Of a stretch of 64,000 nucleotides of DNA, positions 45,482 through 57,700 are shown in pieces. Source of the DNA: Caenorhabditis elegans (taxonomy: Eukaryota; Nematoda; Chromadorea; Rhabditida; Rhabditidae); contig NC_003282.8 of assembly GCF_000002985.6 (NCBI RefSeq), forward strand, positions 682,001 through 746,000. The letters run 5' to 3'. Below the pieces are notes generated by a model. It saw only the letters and a program-made list of their open reading frames with translations. It made no database searches and was not told where the DNA came from. The translations under genes and the position numbers were made by a program. Within the stretch, counting starts at the first letter, position 1; every line of letters begins with the position of its first letter.

Positions 45482-46499
45482 TCTGAAAATAATTTGTGTT
45501 CTATAGAGTTCTATAGAGTTGAGCCAGTGGGGAAATCAGTAAAAATCATTTTTATAGAGCTAAAAAAAGCAAATAGAATGATAAAAATTTTGAAAAAAAA
45601 AAATATTTGGAAATTTTGTTTCGAGCCAAAAAGTGGTGAAAATCAAGTTTTCACTAATTTTTTTTGGAACTTTTTATGTTTTAATTATGCTCAAAATATT
45701 CTTATTTTAACACGATGTGCGGCATATTTTGAAATTTGCAGTAGTCGTCCTACTCGGTAAATCGCATAATTTTTTAATTTTTGGAGTTCACAAAGTGCCA
45801 AAATTAATAGAAAAAAACTAAGTTCACTGGTTTTCGTTCGATTTTTTGTAAAACATGAATGAAACATATGTTTTCTTGCATTAAGTTTATGATCAAAACC
45901 GAATGTTTTGAGAAAAATTTTTATTAAAATTTTTTAATGTGCGGCAAATTTCAAAATTTGGCGCACACCCCTAGTGCAAACTTAGTCATTGCCTCTTTTA
46001 GACTCGAAATAGAAACAATTTAATTTTTTTGAAATTTTTTAAAATGATACTCAGGCATTTGAGCATCGTAGGAATGGTTTTACATTACTTCTAAGCTTCA
46101 TAGTTTTCACAATATGATCAAGTATAATAAATAGAACTGTTTGAAAAAAACTGAGAAAAATATTTAAAGCAATTTTAATCAAAAACGTGTGCAATTGAGC
46201 AAATGAGAAAACCGATTGCACATGGGACCACAAGGGAGATGTAGAGGAAGAGACGCAGCAGGTGCAAGTCGAAGGGTGTTCGAGGTCAGTTACACCAACC
46301 CAATGGTCCCTCGTGTGATGATGGTAAGTAGGAGACGGGTAAAAGCGTCCTTATGCCGCCTCGACATGGAATCGGTGACGGGCTTCTTACATGTTTTCTG
46401 AGTACTTGAAATGATGTTTTTTTGAAATTTATTTCAGATATCGAAAAAAAAAATATAGTAACTTCAAATGATCTGTTCTAAACTAACAAAAAAAAACAA
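45482..46499. other. Intergenic region between fused gene and srt B
   Basis: It contains a diverged repeat at about 45715-45975 (see that entry) and otherwise AT-rich DNA. A GC-richer stretch at 46215-46400 has an open frame on the plus strand, but no family or splice context supports it. Confidence 0.4.
45715..45975. repeat. Dispersed inverted-repeat element, copy 1
   Basis: It is bounded by GTGCGGCA/TGCGGCAAATTT-type ends and contains TGCATTAAGTTTATGATCAA. A second copy in opposite orientation is at 48465-48775. Non-autonomous; the right end reads GGCGCACACCCCTAG. Confidence 0.55.
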
Positions 46500-49037
46500 T
46501 TAAAAATACGATTCTGAACTGGTTCCCTGAGTTGGAGCTATCGACTTTCCTTCCGTTCCAACCAACGATTTCAAATTGACCTCTTTTCGATAGGTGCCAA
46601 TTTTATGTTTTGTGCGGATTGACAATGGCACAAAGAGATCGATGAACCCGCGACGGACGGTCCGATTCATTGTGATGTAGATTAGACAAACAGAGCCTGA
46701 AATTGAAAATCTAGTGCTCAAGGTTAAAGCTTAAGCGTACCATGAGACCATTGCCATCCGATTTGTCCAACAAGAATCACCAGTGGTGACGCGGAGAAAA
46801 ATTGCATGTAGACATAGATGTAGGCAGCGATAGCGTTGAATGAGCAAATCAGGACGGATTGGAAGAATATCTAATAAATATAAGGAGACGGTAAGTTGAA
46901 TTGAATTTGTGTTACCTCACCTGTTTCTGAGTTTTTGACATCGATTCAGAGCGAATAAAACGGCTTTTTGCAAAAAGAATTACACAGAGGTAGACATAAA
47001 TTGCAGTAGTGGCACCAGAAACAATACAATTATTTATGGCATGTTGGATGTTCACGTAGTCGGTCGCCTGAAATATTTTGTGCTTATTTTATTAGGTAAG
47101 TGCATCAGGTGTGGGCGGAAATTGCCGCTGCCGGTTTGCCGATTTGCCGATTTTCCGATTCGCCAAAAGTTTTGATTTTCGGCAAATTGACGATTTGCCA
47201 AACATATACTTGCTGGAAGTTCTTAGAGGTATTTTTTATAAGACGGAAACACTTAGAGCTGTGCCTTTTTGAAATTTTTTTTTCGTTTTTTTCTCGAGAT
47301 TTTCATAGAATTTACTTTCAAAATCTATACAAAAACATTCATAGGGTGCGTACAATTTTGCCGATTAAAATTGAAATTCTGAAATTTCAGCAAAAAATGT
47401 GCAAAATTACAATTTGCCGAAAATTTTTGGCATTTGCCATTTTTCCGGGAAATTCGACAATTCGGCAATTTGCCTGTCAGAAGTTTTAATTCCCGCAATT
47501 TGCCGATTTGGGTGTCAGCGTACCTCCCTTCCGTTTGGAAGCAGTGGATTGAAAAACCAGCTTATGTAGTTAGAATTGAACGATGCAGTTTTTGTGAAGA
47601 AAATCGCGTAAATTGTATAAATAATCGGTACGGAAAGCGTCAAATAAAATTTTTTCCCAATGAAAATAGTCCTCATTTTTAGATTATGATTCACATCGCA
47701 ACATCGATTGATTCCCAAAAGAACACAAGTAGCACAGGATCCCATCCAACATCCTGAAATTTTGAATTAAAAACACCAAAAACAGTAGAATTACCGACCA
47801 CACCCAAGTGCTCCCATAGAGAGTATGAAAAGTGGATAGGAGCACAGCGTGGCTCCCTTTATTCCAAGGAAACCGGTAGCGATGGAATTGACGAAAATGC
47901 AACATATATCGAGAATTCCAAGCCAGACCATTATTTTATAGCATGATGACTTCATTAAATCACTTTTGCAAATCACAATCAAGCACGGGACATAGATCAT
48001 CTGGAACATTTTTGGGATAGCTACAGGGTGTTTTTACTTAATTTCCGAAACAGTTAAAAGATTGCCAAAAGTTCCAAAGTTTAAAAAGTTCGCAAGACTT
48101 CCTAGAAATTTCTAGAAGTTCCTAGAATTTTTCAAAAAATTCACAAGACTTTTTAGAATTTTCTTGAAATTTTGCACAAGTTGCTAAAATTTTTAACAGG
48201 TTCAAAAATCCTCTCAAAATTTCTAAAAGTTTCCAAAACTTATCAGAAGCTTCAGGAAAATTTATCAACTAGAAAACCACAAATCTGGGTTTTTTTGGTT
48301 TTTTCCGAAGCTTCTCCAAAGTATTTAGAAGACTCTAGAAATTTCCATAATTTTCTTAAACATTCTGAAAGTTTCCTGCGGCAATCTGGTTAAATTTGCC
48401 GAGTTCGTATATTGCCCAGCTCGGCAAGAAATTTCAAAAATGTTGACTTGCTAAGTTTGCACCAGGGTGTGCGCCAAATGTTGAAATTTGCCGCACACAT
48501 TACAATTTTTTATAAAACTTTTGCCTAAAATCAATGGTTTTGATCAGAAACTCAATGCAAGAAAACATATACCTAATTGTGTTTATTTCATTTTTATTCA
48601 AGAAATCCTCACGCGCATTAGGCAATAATAAAACGAAAACCAGTGAAAGTTTTTTTTTTTCCATTATTTTTGGCACTTTTTGAACTAAAAAATTGCGATT
48701 TACCGAGAATGACGACTAGCGCAAATTTGCCAAATTTGCCGAGCTCATCAAATTTTAAATGTTGCCGCACACCCCTGATCCATAATTTGCTCTATTTTTC
48801 AGTTCCCCAAAAGTTCTAGAAGCTTTTTTGAAGAAACAATCAGAAAGACAAAACGATAACGATACTCACCATCAAAACTATACCAACTGTTAAAAAATAT
48901 CCACCAATGTAAGGTCTTGAAACTCCCAACTTGAAGCCATCAATTCCAGAACAATTATAGAAATTTTGGTTCAATTCAAAACCATTTCGAATTACATAGT
49001 TGTAACTCTGATCAATGTCACTAGTGAGCAGATCCAT
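46500..49037 (-). CDS. srt-type serpentine chemoreceptor, copy B
   Basis: Six exons in phase: 49037-48870, 48000-47799, 47753-47524, 47067-46921, 46870-46741, 46696-46500, giving 357 aa. Seven membrane spans and the class T features seen in copy A recur: YNCSGIDGF, MIYVPCLIVI, NSIATGFLGIKGATLCSYP, WMGSCATC and NRCCDVN, and SWFFNPLLP. Exon lengths match copy A almost exactly (202, 147 and 130 nt are identical), so the two are paralogues. Two introns have grown by repeat insertion: 48869-48001 holds a dispersed element and 47523-47068 holds a GCCGATTTGCCG repeat. A start two codons upstream (49043) is possible. Likely a sensory-neuron G-protein-coupled receptor; ligand unknown. Confidence 0.86.
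47100..47515. repeat. TTTGCCGATTTGCCG repeat, copy in srt B intron
   Basis: Inverted and direct copies of GGCAAATTGCCGATTTGCCG-like units at both ends of an AT-rich centre. Related copies occur at 34265, 49440, 54243-54385, 55785-55930, 56505-56700 and 58335-58415. The family looks like a degenerate foldback element; the reading frames across it are not genes. Confidence 0.7.
48465..48775. repeat. Dispersed inverted-repeat element, copy 2
   Basis: Bounded by GGGTGTGCGCCAAATGTTG at left and GTTGCCGCACACCCCTGA at right. It shares internal sequence, inverted, with 45715-45975. It lies in intron 1 of srt copy B. Confidence 0.65.
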
Positions 49038-49043
49038 TTTCAA

Positions 49044-52000
49044 ATAACTGGTTTGTTAAAACCATATTTATACCCCCAACTCAACTATAATCTCCTAGGA
49101 CAATGGGTACGTCAGGTGGTTGAAGAATTTTGGTATTTCAAGAAAAAAAAACGCACAATAATGTGACGTTAAGGATTAGTTTATTCAAGTTTTCATGTTA
49201 GAAAAATCTTGAAATTTGAATGACCAGTTATCGTGATCAAATATTCAAAAAATCAGTGGAAACAACTTTGGGGATCAAAGGGTTCAAGTCCCATTCTTTG
49301 AAAATACGCGGAAATTATTTTGAATTAAAATTTCTTGGATTATAGCTTGGAGGGTATAAAACACGCTTTTCAAGTTGATCGTTTACTAGAAAATCCGAAC
49401 TTTGATTTGAAGGGAATTTAGACCTCGAGGAAATTTTCCCTTTCGGCAAATTGCCGATTTGTTGTATGTCGAACATTAATTCGCCGGATGTTTTTAGAGG
49501 ACGAATTCAGCCGAGTGTGAACTCGAGAGCTCATCTATCTGTTTTTCCCTTGTTGCTCTTTTTTTTCAGCATTTTCGTTTTCCAGATATTTATTTACTGC
49601 ACCTCTAAAAAAAGTGTATTTTTAAAAAAATTTGAGAACAAGTTTTATAAACAGCATTAAAAAAAATTTAAGGGGATGTTTCTGTTGAGAAGATTTGAAA
49701 ATGTTTTGACTTTTGCACAACTGTGAGAAAAAAGTTCCATATGTTTCCAGAAATTCCTCAGAACTTCTATAATAGTTCAAAAATTTTCCAAAGTTTTTCC
49801 GAATTTCCAGAACTTCCTTCAAACTTTTTGAAGTTTTCACAAGATTTGGAGTTTTCCAGAAGTTACCAAAACTTTCCAGAAGAATTTTTCAAAATTTTCA
49901 TAGGTTTCCAAATCTCTTTCGAAGCTCCCAGAAATTTTTTGAAACTTCCAGAAGTTGTCAGATTTTAAAAAAATAGATTTTCAGACATTTTTCACAATTT
50001 CCAACTGTCCACAATATTTGGCAGATATTTCCTCGAGATAGGAAGTTTTCGCAACTCACAGATTTTTGCAAAAATTTCCATAACTTTGTGAAAAAAATTT
50101 TCAGAAGTTTCTTATAATTTTGACACTTTTACAAATGTTGGCTGATGTTTTTCGAGTTTTTACAAAATTCCCAGAAATGTCTTGAAATTCCTGAAAATCA
50201 CTAAAAGGTTTTCATATATTTTCCAGTTTTACATTAGTTTTCAGATCTCCCTCAAATTTTTAAAAGCTTCAGAGAGTTGCTAAAAATATTTTTCAACCCT
50301 TTCCTTTTCAACCTTTTCCTTCTAGTTTCAGATCCCAAGACTCCCACGTGTCACCCACTTTCAGCACAGAAAACACAATTTAAAATAGAGAAGCCGGAGT
50401 CTCCTTCTTCCTTTTCCCAGCGCGAGTTTTTCATAATCGCAAATCTAGTTTTACTCCTCTCACAAGCCGTGTCTATTGTACCTTCCATGCTTTTTTTCCT
50501 ATTTTTCCCCAAGATTCTATGTAGACACTTATTCATGTTTTTCGAGCTTCATCCCTTCACACAAACACGCCAAAGGATGCTTCTTCCTAAAACAGGAAAC
50601 AATTTGGTATCACATTCTAACCAAAAATTGCATTGTTTCACGCTTTGGGGCACTTTCGAGTTGCTTTTTCTTTTTTTGTAGGAGCAGCCCTGTTCCGCAT
50701 TGCCAAATTTTGTTTACTTTTTGAGTTGGTTGCTTGAGCTTATTGAAATTTTGTTTTGCAAAAAAAATTAGTTTCTTGGAAGCCTTGGTATATGGAGTTT
50801 GTGATGGTAGCAGCCAGGATCAAAAATGTTTTAAATTTGGAGATATTACAGCTTGAACACTGATCAAATCTCATAATAAAAGGCTCCAAAAATTTCTAGA
50901 TTTTTCAAAATTCCCAGCCAAAGTTTTTGTAAAATGCCAAAATTTCCAAAAAATATTTGATATTTTTGAGAGAATTTAGAATAGTGAGCTCCTACAAATT
51001 ATTACAATGCAATTAAAAAATTAAGATTGCAGAAGTTTGTTTTATTTCCAAAGGTTTTCTATGGAATTTAATCCAGATGTGATTCGGAATTTAAAAAACA
51101 ATCGATTTTTTAAAAATTCAAATTTTTAAAAAGATATAATTTTGCACAATTTTTAATTTATATTCAATTTTTATTTTGAAAAACAAATCCGGAAAACATT
51201 TTTCCTGCCAGGTTTCTTTTTTTTAATTCGGGAAAATTAATAAATTAACGAAGTTCTTGGAGAATTAATTTTAACTTTAAAAAAAATGGGGAAAAATATA
51301 ATTTTTTAAATGGATAAGATTTTATAATTTTCAAAAAATACGCAAGAATTGAAATATCGAAACATTTATATTTTATTCGTTTTTTCGGCCATGTGATTTG
51401 GTCTTTGAAATGAGCTATAATTAGGTTTCACGCTTCTAGAAAATTTGAGGCTTAACACAACAAAAGTGGTTTGAACTTTTGTGTTATGTTTTTTTTCAAG
51501 ATCTTAATACTCATGTTATAGGGAACAAATAAAGAACGTACCTATCTCTTTTAGTTTTTTTTTTAATAAAACATTTTTAAGGGCGAGAGATATATAGCCA
51601 TGCAAATTCCCCAACTCCTCCACTATGCACCTTTCCCATAATAAGCTAATGAATATTCTTTCTGACACACCTTCCTCCGATCAGAAATTTTCTCATCTTT
51701 TTCTGGAGCACACACAGCTCATTCGCAATTCTATCGGTGCTCTTTTTCTTCAATTGTTATTCATCGAGCAGCGATTTGTGCGCGGGACATAAATATGCAT
51801 AAGGACCATAGATTGAATAGGCTCCAGTTTGCAAGTAGTTTGATAATAAGGCTTGAAAGTATACGTGGTAGGTAGGCTCGTGCATACTTGCCTATCCGCT
51901 CGCCTTCCATTTCTGTAATACTTTTTTTGTAAATTAATACATCTAGATAAACAACATTTTGGTCAATTTTAATGAAATCCGGACCTTTCAATCGTAATTT

Positions 52001-54730
52001 TCCCCCAATTTTCAAGTATCTATCTGAAAGTCTGAAAGCCCCATGAGTCTCGAATGCAAACCTATTGTATCATATAAACGCCGATTCAGACCGATTAGCA
52101 TAGATTTGGTCGTCTACATGCACGTTATTTGGGTGGCATGAGAGATAATATTTTGATTTTGAAGGTTTGAAAGTGAATAACTGACAAAATTTCATAATCT
52201 AAAAGCTTCAAGAACTTTGGAAAAATGTTTTATTTCGAGTCAAAAAGTGGTGAAACTCAGTTTGCGCCACTTTTCCTAAAATCTTAATCACTGTCTTTTT
52301 TTGAAGTTTTTACCAATGTTTTTGCAAAATTTCATTAGGCTATTGCTATATGCTATATGCAGCAAATTTGCTCATTTTAGCACTATAGCAATGATTTTTA
52401 ATCAATACCCCACAGGCTGTAGTTCACCTTTAAAATAATCAGGCATTCAAATCGCCCACTGCACTGCTAGATGTTCGAAAAAAATTGCAGAAAGTGTACA
52501 TAAAACTTTTTTCTTCTTAAAAATCCCAAGATCACTTTGCACAAATATCTAGCACTCGCATCTTGCTCTAAGTGATTTTACATCGTTTGTTATCACTTTT
52601 TGAATAGCCACCGCCGCCACCCTCAATATTCTTCGCCTATTTTACTCTTTTCAATACGAGCTCTAATGAACTTTGAGATGCTAGAATAGAATTCTTCGAA
52701 AGAAAGTTTAGTTTATTTTATATTCAAAATAATTATTTCTTCTTCGAGAAGCCCAAAAAGATTCTGAAATGAAGAGTCACATGGCGTCTGAATACGGAGT
52801 GAATGCACCAACTGCTCTTTCACTCGAAAAGTTGACCTTTTTTCTTTTTCAATTTTCTCTTCTAATTCCGTGGCTCCAAATCCTATCGTGCGAGTTTCAA
52901 CTTTTTCCAGTTCCTTTCCTTTTGGAAGTGTTTTTTTTTCTCATTTTGATAAAGTCGCTTGAAATTTATTTGTAGTCAGATGAGATTATTATTGGTTTTT
53001 ATTTTATTTTATGAGTGTCTCCTCCCGACCAACGTCATAAAGATTGGAGATAGTGAAATTGCAGAGGTAGTCGGCACACCAGCATACTTGGTACATACAA
53101 TTTCTACGTCACAACATCTTGACAGTTGATTTCCCACAGAGAGAGAGTGGCCTGTGAGCCTGTAAAACTCCCTCCTACCTATTTTGCAAGAGAGTGACCT
53201 CTTGCAGGTAAGCCTGCACAACAATTTTGGAGCTGACAAATTCTGACGCAGAAAGAAAATTGGTGTGTGACCAAATACCAATATTTATTTGATTTTTCTA
53301 TTTTTCGAAGGTGTTTTCCAGGTGGAAAAGCGGGCGGAAAACCTTTTTTTCAAGCAGAAGGAGTTTCAAAATCTCTCCCCTCCATCAAACCGATTAATCA
53401 TCTAATCACTCGATCATTTTCTTTACATTTTCCGAACGTGTCCCCCCATATCGTCACAATCCGAACGATCGAACAATCTGAATATCCGCTTTTCAAAAGC
53501 TCAAGCCCTGATAATCTTTTGGTGTTTTTTCCTCGATATAATAATCCAAAAATGATAAATAAATATTTTCATGAGTATCTGACACATATTCTGTGAATGT
53601 GAGTAAGAAATAGAAAATAAAAGTTACTCAAATCTAATTTTCTTTCTTTTTTTCTAAATTGTGAGATTTTCTACATTTTCCAAGGAATGAACTTTGTGTT
53701 GTTGTGTTTGAAAAATCAAGTTTTATCAGAATTTTTCTGCAAAAATCTTTTAGAAATGTACTTTGGAGATGACTTTGGATATATTTTTGAAATGAAATAT
53801 TTTAATTGCAAAAAATTAAAGAAACTGCTAAAATAAATTTGAATTCCCGCGCTAATGAGCAACATAGTTTAGAAAAATTGCGTTTTTTAGCTTAAGTGAT
53901 TGAATTTTCTTGATTTTTTCTTTAATAATTGATTTGTGATACTGTTTGTCAGTTTTTATAAAAATTTTTCGTGAAGAAAACTTGATAAGCCGAAATAAAT
54001 ACGCGGAAATTTCAAAATTAGCCAAAAATCGAATATTCATTTACATTTTTATTGCGGGAACCTGAAAAATTGACAAACGGTGTTTCAATATTCTAGCTAA
54101 AATTCAGATAGAAATACTCAACTAGGTCGTTAATCGGCGCGGGAATTCAAACTTAACTTTTTTTTGAAAATAATAATACAATCGGAAAATCATTTTTTTA
54201 AAGTATATTGGGCCATTAAGGTCCATTTTATATCATTTAAAGCAGGGGCGGGCGGCAGACAATTTTTCCGGCAATTCGGCAAATGAGCAAATTTTCACAA
54301 TTAAAATTTCCGGCAAATCAGCAACTTGCCGAGATTGATCATTTCCGGCAATACGGCAAACCGGCAATTTGCCGATTTGTAGACAAAAAATTTTCCGAAT
54401 GGCAATTGCCTTCAAATTTAAAGCGAAATTTCGATACAACGCTACTCCTTCTTTCAATAAAAATTTCAACAAAAATTTTCTCTCAAATTTCTCATCAAAA
54501 ATCAATAATCATGTAGATCAGGTGTGTGAGTGTGTGAACATACGAAATCTAAAACCTCAAACATGCCCCCCACTCTTCCCACATCATGTCATCATATCAG
54601 TCAATCATTCACACACGTTTTTCCGATATTTCTTTCGGTCTCGGACATTGAGATCTGCTCTTCCTCTTCTCAAAGTGCTCCACCCTGATTATTACGTTAA
54701 CACTTGTCTGTGTTGTGAACCTCATTCATC
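49044..54730. other. 5.7-kb interval without recognised genes
   Basis: No supported exon chain on either strand. 49700-50280 is rich in diverged TTCCAGAA/AACTTCC units. 50300-50700 and 51590-51790 are less repetitive and pyrimidine-rich. 53050-53260 has GAGAGAGT-rich DNA. A TTGCCG repeat is at 54243-54385. The last part is likely the promoter of the gene starting at 54747. Confidence 0.4.
54243..54385. repeat. GGCAATTTGCCG repeat copy
   Basis: Several GGCAATTCGGCAAATGAGC-like and GGCAAACCGGCAATTTGCCG units; same family as 47100-47515. Confidence 0.65.
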
Positions 54731-54746
54731 ATTATTCAGGCGGAGA

Positions 54747-57700
54747 ATGCTTTCTTCAACTGGAAGAAGCTTCACTCCACTTGATGGATCAAATGGAACG
54801 AGTTCGAGAAGGAATCCTTTTGTTCAGGTGACTTCTACCGGTGAGTTTTTAGTTTTAATTTTGTTTTGATTTTACAAAAAAATCCAAAATCTACAAAAAT
54901 TGCCAAAATTATTTAAAATCGTCTTAAAAATCACACAAATTTTCAAAACTTCATAAATAAAACATTTTTAACTATAAGATCAACCATTTGGATTTTTTTT
55001 AAAATTTCGGACCGTTAAAAAATTAAAACGAGAAGTTGAAGGGTTTTTAAATATTAGAAAAAAGGTTAAAGGTGAAGTAGTGTCAGTGGGTAAAGTGTTG
55101 AAACTACTCCTATAGTGCCAAAATGACCGAATATCATAATAAAGCTTTTCAAAAATTTTTAGAAAATTTTTATTTACTGCCAAAAGTGGCCATTACTTAG
55201 TTTTTGCCACTCATAATAAATTTGAAAGTCGACCAAAAAAATAATGTTTTCTATATTTTTAATGCTCTAATTTTGTTTTAATTTTTTGTATCAAAACATT
55301 CTAGTAGCAAAACATGAAATTGCTTTAGATATTCCCAAAAGTTCATATTTTTTAAGTTTTGGCAATGTGCCAAAAATTTAACCTGAAATTAGTTTTTAGT
55401 TTTAATAAAATTAGTTTTATTTCTACAAAACATAATCCACGATCTACAAAAATTGTTCAAATTATTTAAATTTGCCCTAAAAATTTGACAGATTTCCAAA
55501 ATTTCACAAAAAAGTTCTAACTATCATTTCAGCGATTTGGATTTTTTTAAATTTTGGACAGTTTGGCCACCAAAAATTGTTAAACGTCAAATATTGCTAC
55601 TTTAGCATAACTCATACAATGTTTTAAAAACGCTGAAAGTTTTCAAATAATAGAAAATTTTGAATAATTAGAACACTTTTTTAATTTGTAATTATTATTT
55701 TTCGATTTTGGAAAAAATTGCTAGTTTCAAAATTAACTATTGTTCAAAAAATACAAAATTCATTTTTGAAATTTTATGAATTTTTCCGGCAAATACATAT
55801 AGCAATTTTCCAAAAATCAAAACTTCCGGCAGATCGTCAAATTGGCGAAAATTAAAAATTCCGGCAAATCGACAAACCACCATTTGGCCAATTTGCCGAA
55901 CTTGTCGACAAAAAAAAATTTGCTGCCCACCCTTGGTATAAGCTTTTCCGGGCGTTCAAAAACTGAATTCATCCTACATTAACCTCTCCATTTCAGATTC
56001 ATGCCATCTCCCAGATCGACCAGTGCTCAACACTCCACCAATATCTTCGCGTGTTCGAGGCGAGAAGCTCGTGAACTACATGGAGCGCTCACCGCCCTCT
56101 TCATCGGTGGCAATCATACCGGGGTAAGCAGATTAATCCAAAGAGTTGTGTGAGTGAGTGAGCATAAATGTGCTCTTTTCTTTTCTTTTTTTTGCGTGCC
56201 CCTTTTTTCTAGCATACTCGTCATCATCGAAATTAAAAGATAGAGAAGTCACCGTCGACGATGCCGAAGGGCATACTTTTTAGAAAGAGTCGTGTAGATT
56301 TCTATCATCTCTTGTATGTATATTGATATATTCGAATGAAAGAAATAATTGGGCTTTTTTGAAGAATCGAAGACCAAATGTCATTTGGACCATGTTTCAT
56401 TTTATGAAATTTCATTTTATGGACTTTCTTTTATCGTAATTCAACTTGATAACCCGTGGTGCTCAAACATCACGATTTTAGTGAATCTCTAAACTTTGAA
56501 GCAGGGGTGAACGGCGATTGCCGTTCGGCAAATTCGGCAAATCTGCAACTTGCCGGTTTGCCGATTTGCCGGAAATTCTGGCTTTTGATGAATTGCCGAT
56601 ACGCCTTACTGCAAAACCACACTTTGCCGAAAATTTTCGGCGATCGCCGTTTTGCCGATTTGCCGGAAACCTCAATCCGGCAATTTGCCGGAGTCCCAAG
56701 CTCAAACCAAAAACAAAAAATGTCTGGATTTTCCATTTTAATTCCTATTTCAAAAACCAATTGCTCTGAAATGCACTGCCCATTCCATTAATGTGTTGGC
56801 AATGTCTGTCCCCATAAGTATCCTGAAAATTGATAAAGCCTTATTTTATGGCGTTTCTCATACTCATGTAAGAGCTAGGTTCATTTTTGATTTTTAAAAA
56901 AGTATTTTATGAATTGAGAAATGTAAAAAAACATAGCAGAAACAGAAGAATTGTGAAAAATGATTCCCATTAATTAAAACTAGAAAAGCTGCACAAACTT
57001 GATTCAAATCTTTGGCTCTGCGAGCAATTTTCCCAATTTAACATAGAAATTTCGAATCGCTTAAGTTTTTCAGCTTTGAACCCAAAATAAACCCAAAGAA
57101 AATAAAAAATAGAAAATTACGCGTTTTTAGCTCAATTATTATGTTCAATGAATGAAACTTCATTTTTTAAAGTAAAAGTTGACACTGATCTTCTTTCGTG
57201 AATAAGATCGTCGCGAGACCCATTATAACAAACAATTTGCCTGTGGCAATTATATTTTGCAACTTGACAAAAATTTAGTACCTACAATCAAGCTTAGTTT
57301 ATTTCTTTTACTTCTCTAATTCTCATAATTTTCACCATATAGCCAAAAAATCTACTTATTAGCTCAATTAGATTTGATACACACTTTTTCTCCTATAATC
57401 TACTAATGTTTTTTGACCATAAAATGCACCAAAATTCATTTTTTAAAATTCTGAGTTTGCCGCAAAACTCAAGATTTTTTGGAATTTTTCAAATATTGAT
57501 TTTTTTCAAATCATTTTTCCTACTTTGAAAAGCATGAGCAAATATGAATTTTTACGAATTTTTACATTAATTGTACATTTTAATTTTTTGTAAAAATTTC
57601 GAATTTGGGGTAAAAAAATTATAACCCAATTTTCGAACACTTTTTGGAGCGGAAAAAAGTTTTTCAAATTTTTTGAGCTGGAGTGAAATTCCGAGCCTCG

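Noticed and set aside
46216..46401. 61-codon plus-strand frame in GC-richer DNA
   Set aside because: No recognised family, no splice partners; possibly a transposon fragment but not supportable.
56456..56791. Four overlapping frames with Arg/Ala-rich products
   Set aside because: They are translations of the palindromic GGCAAATTGCCG repeat in different frames.
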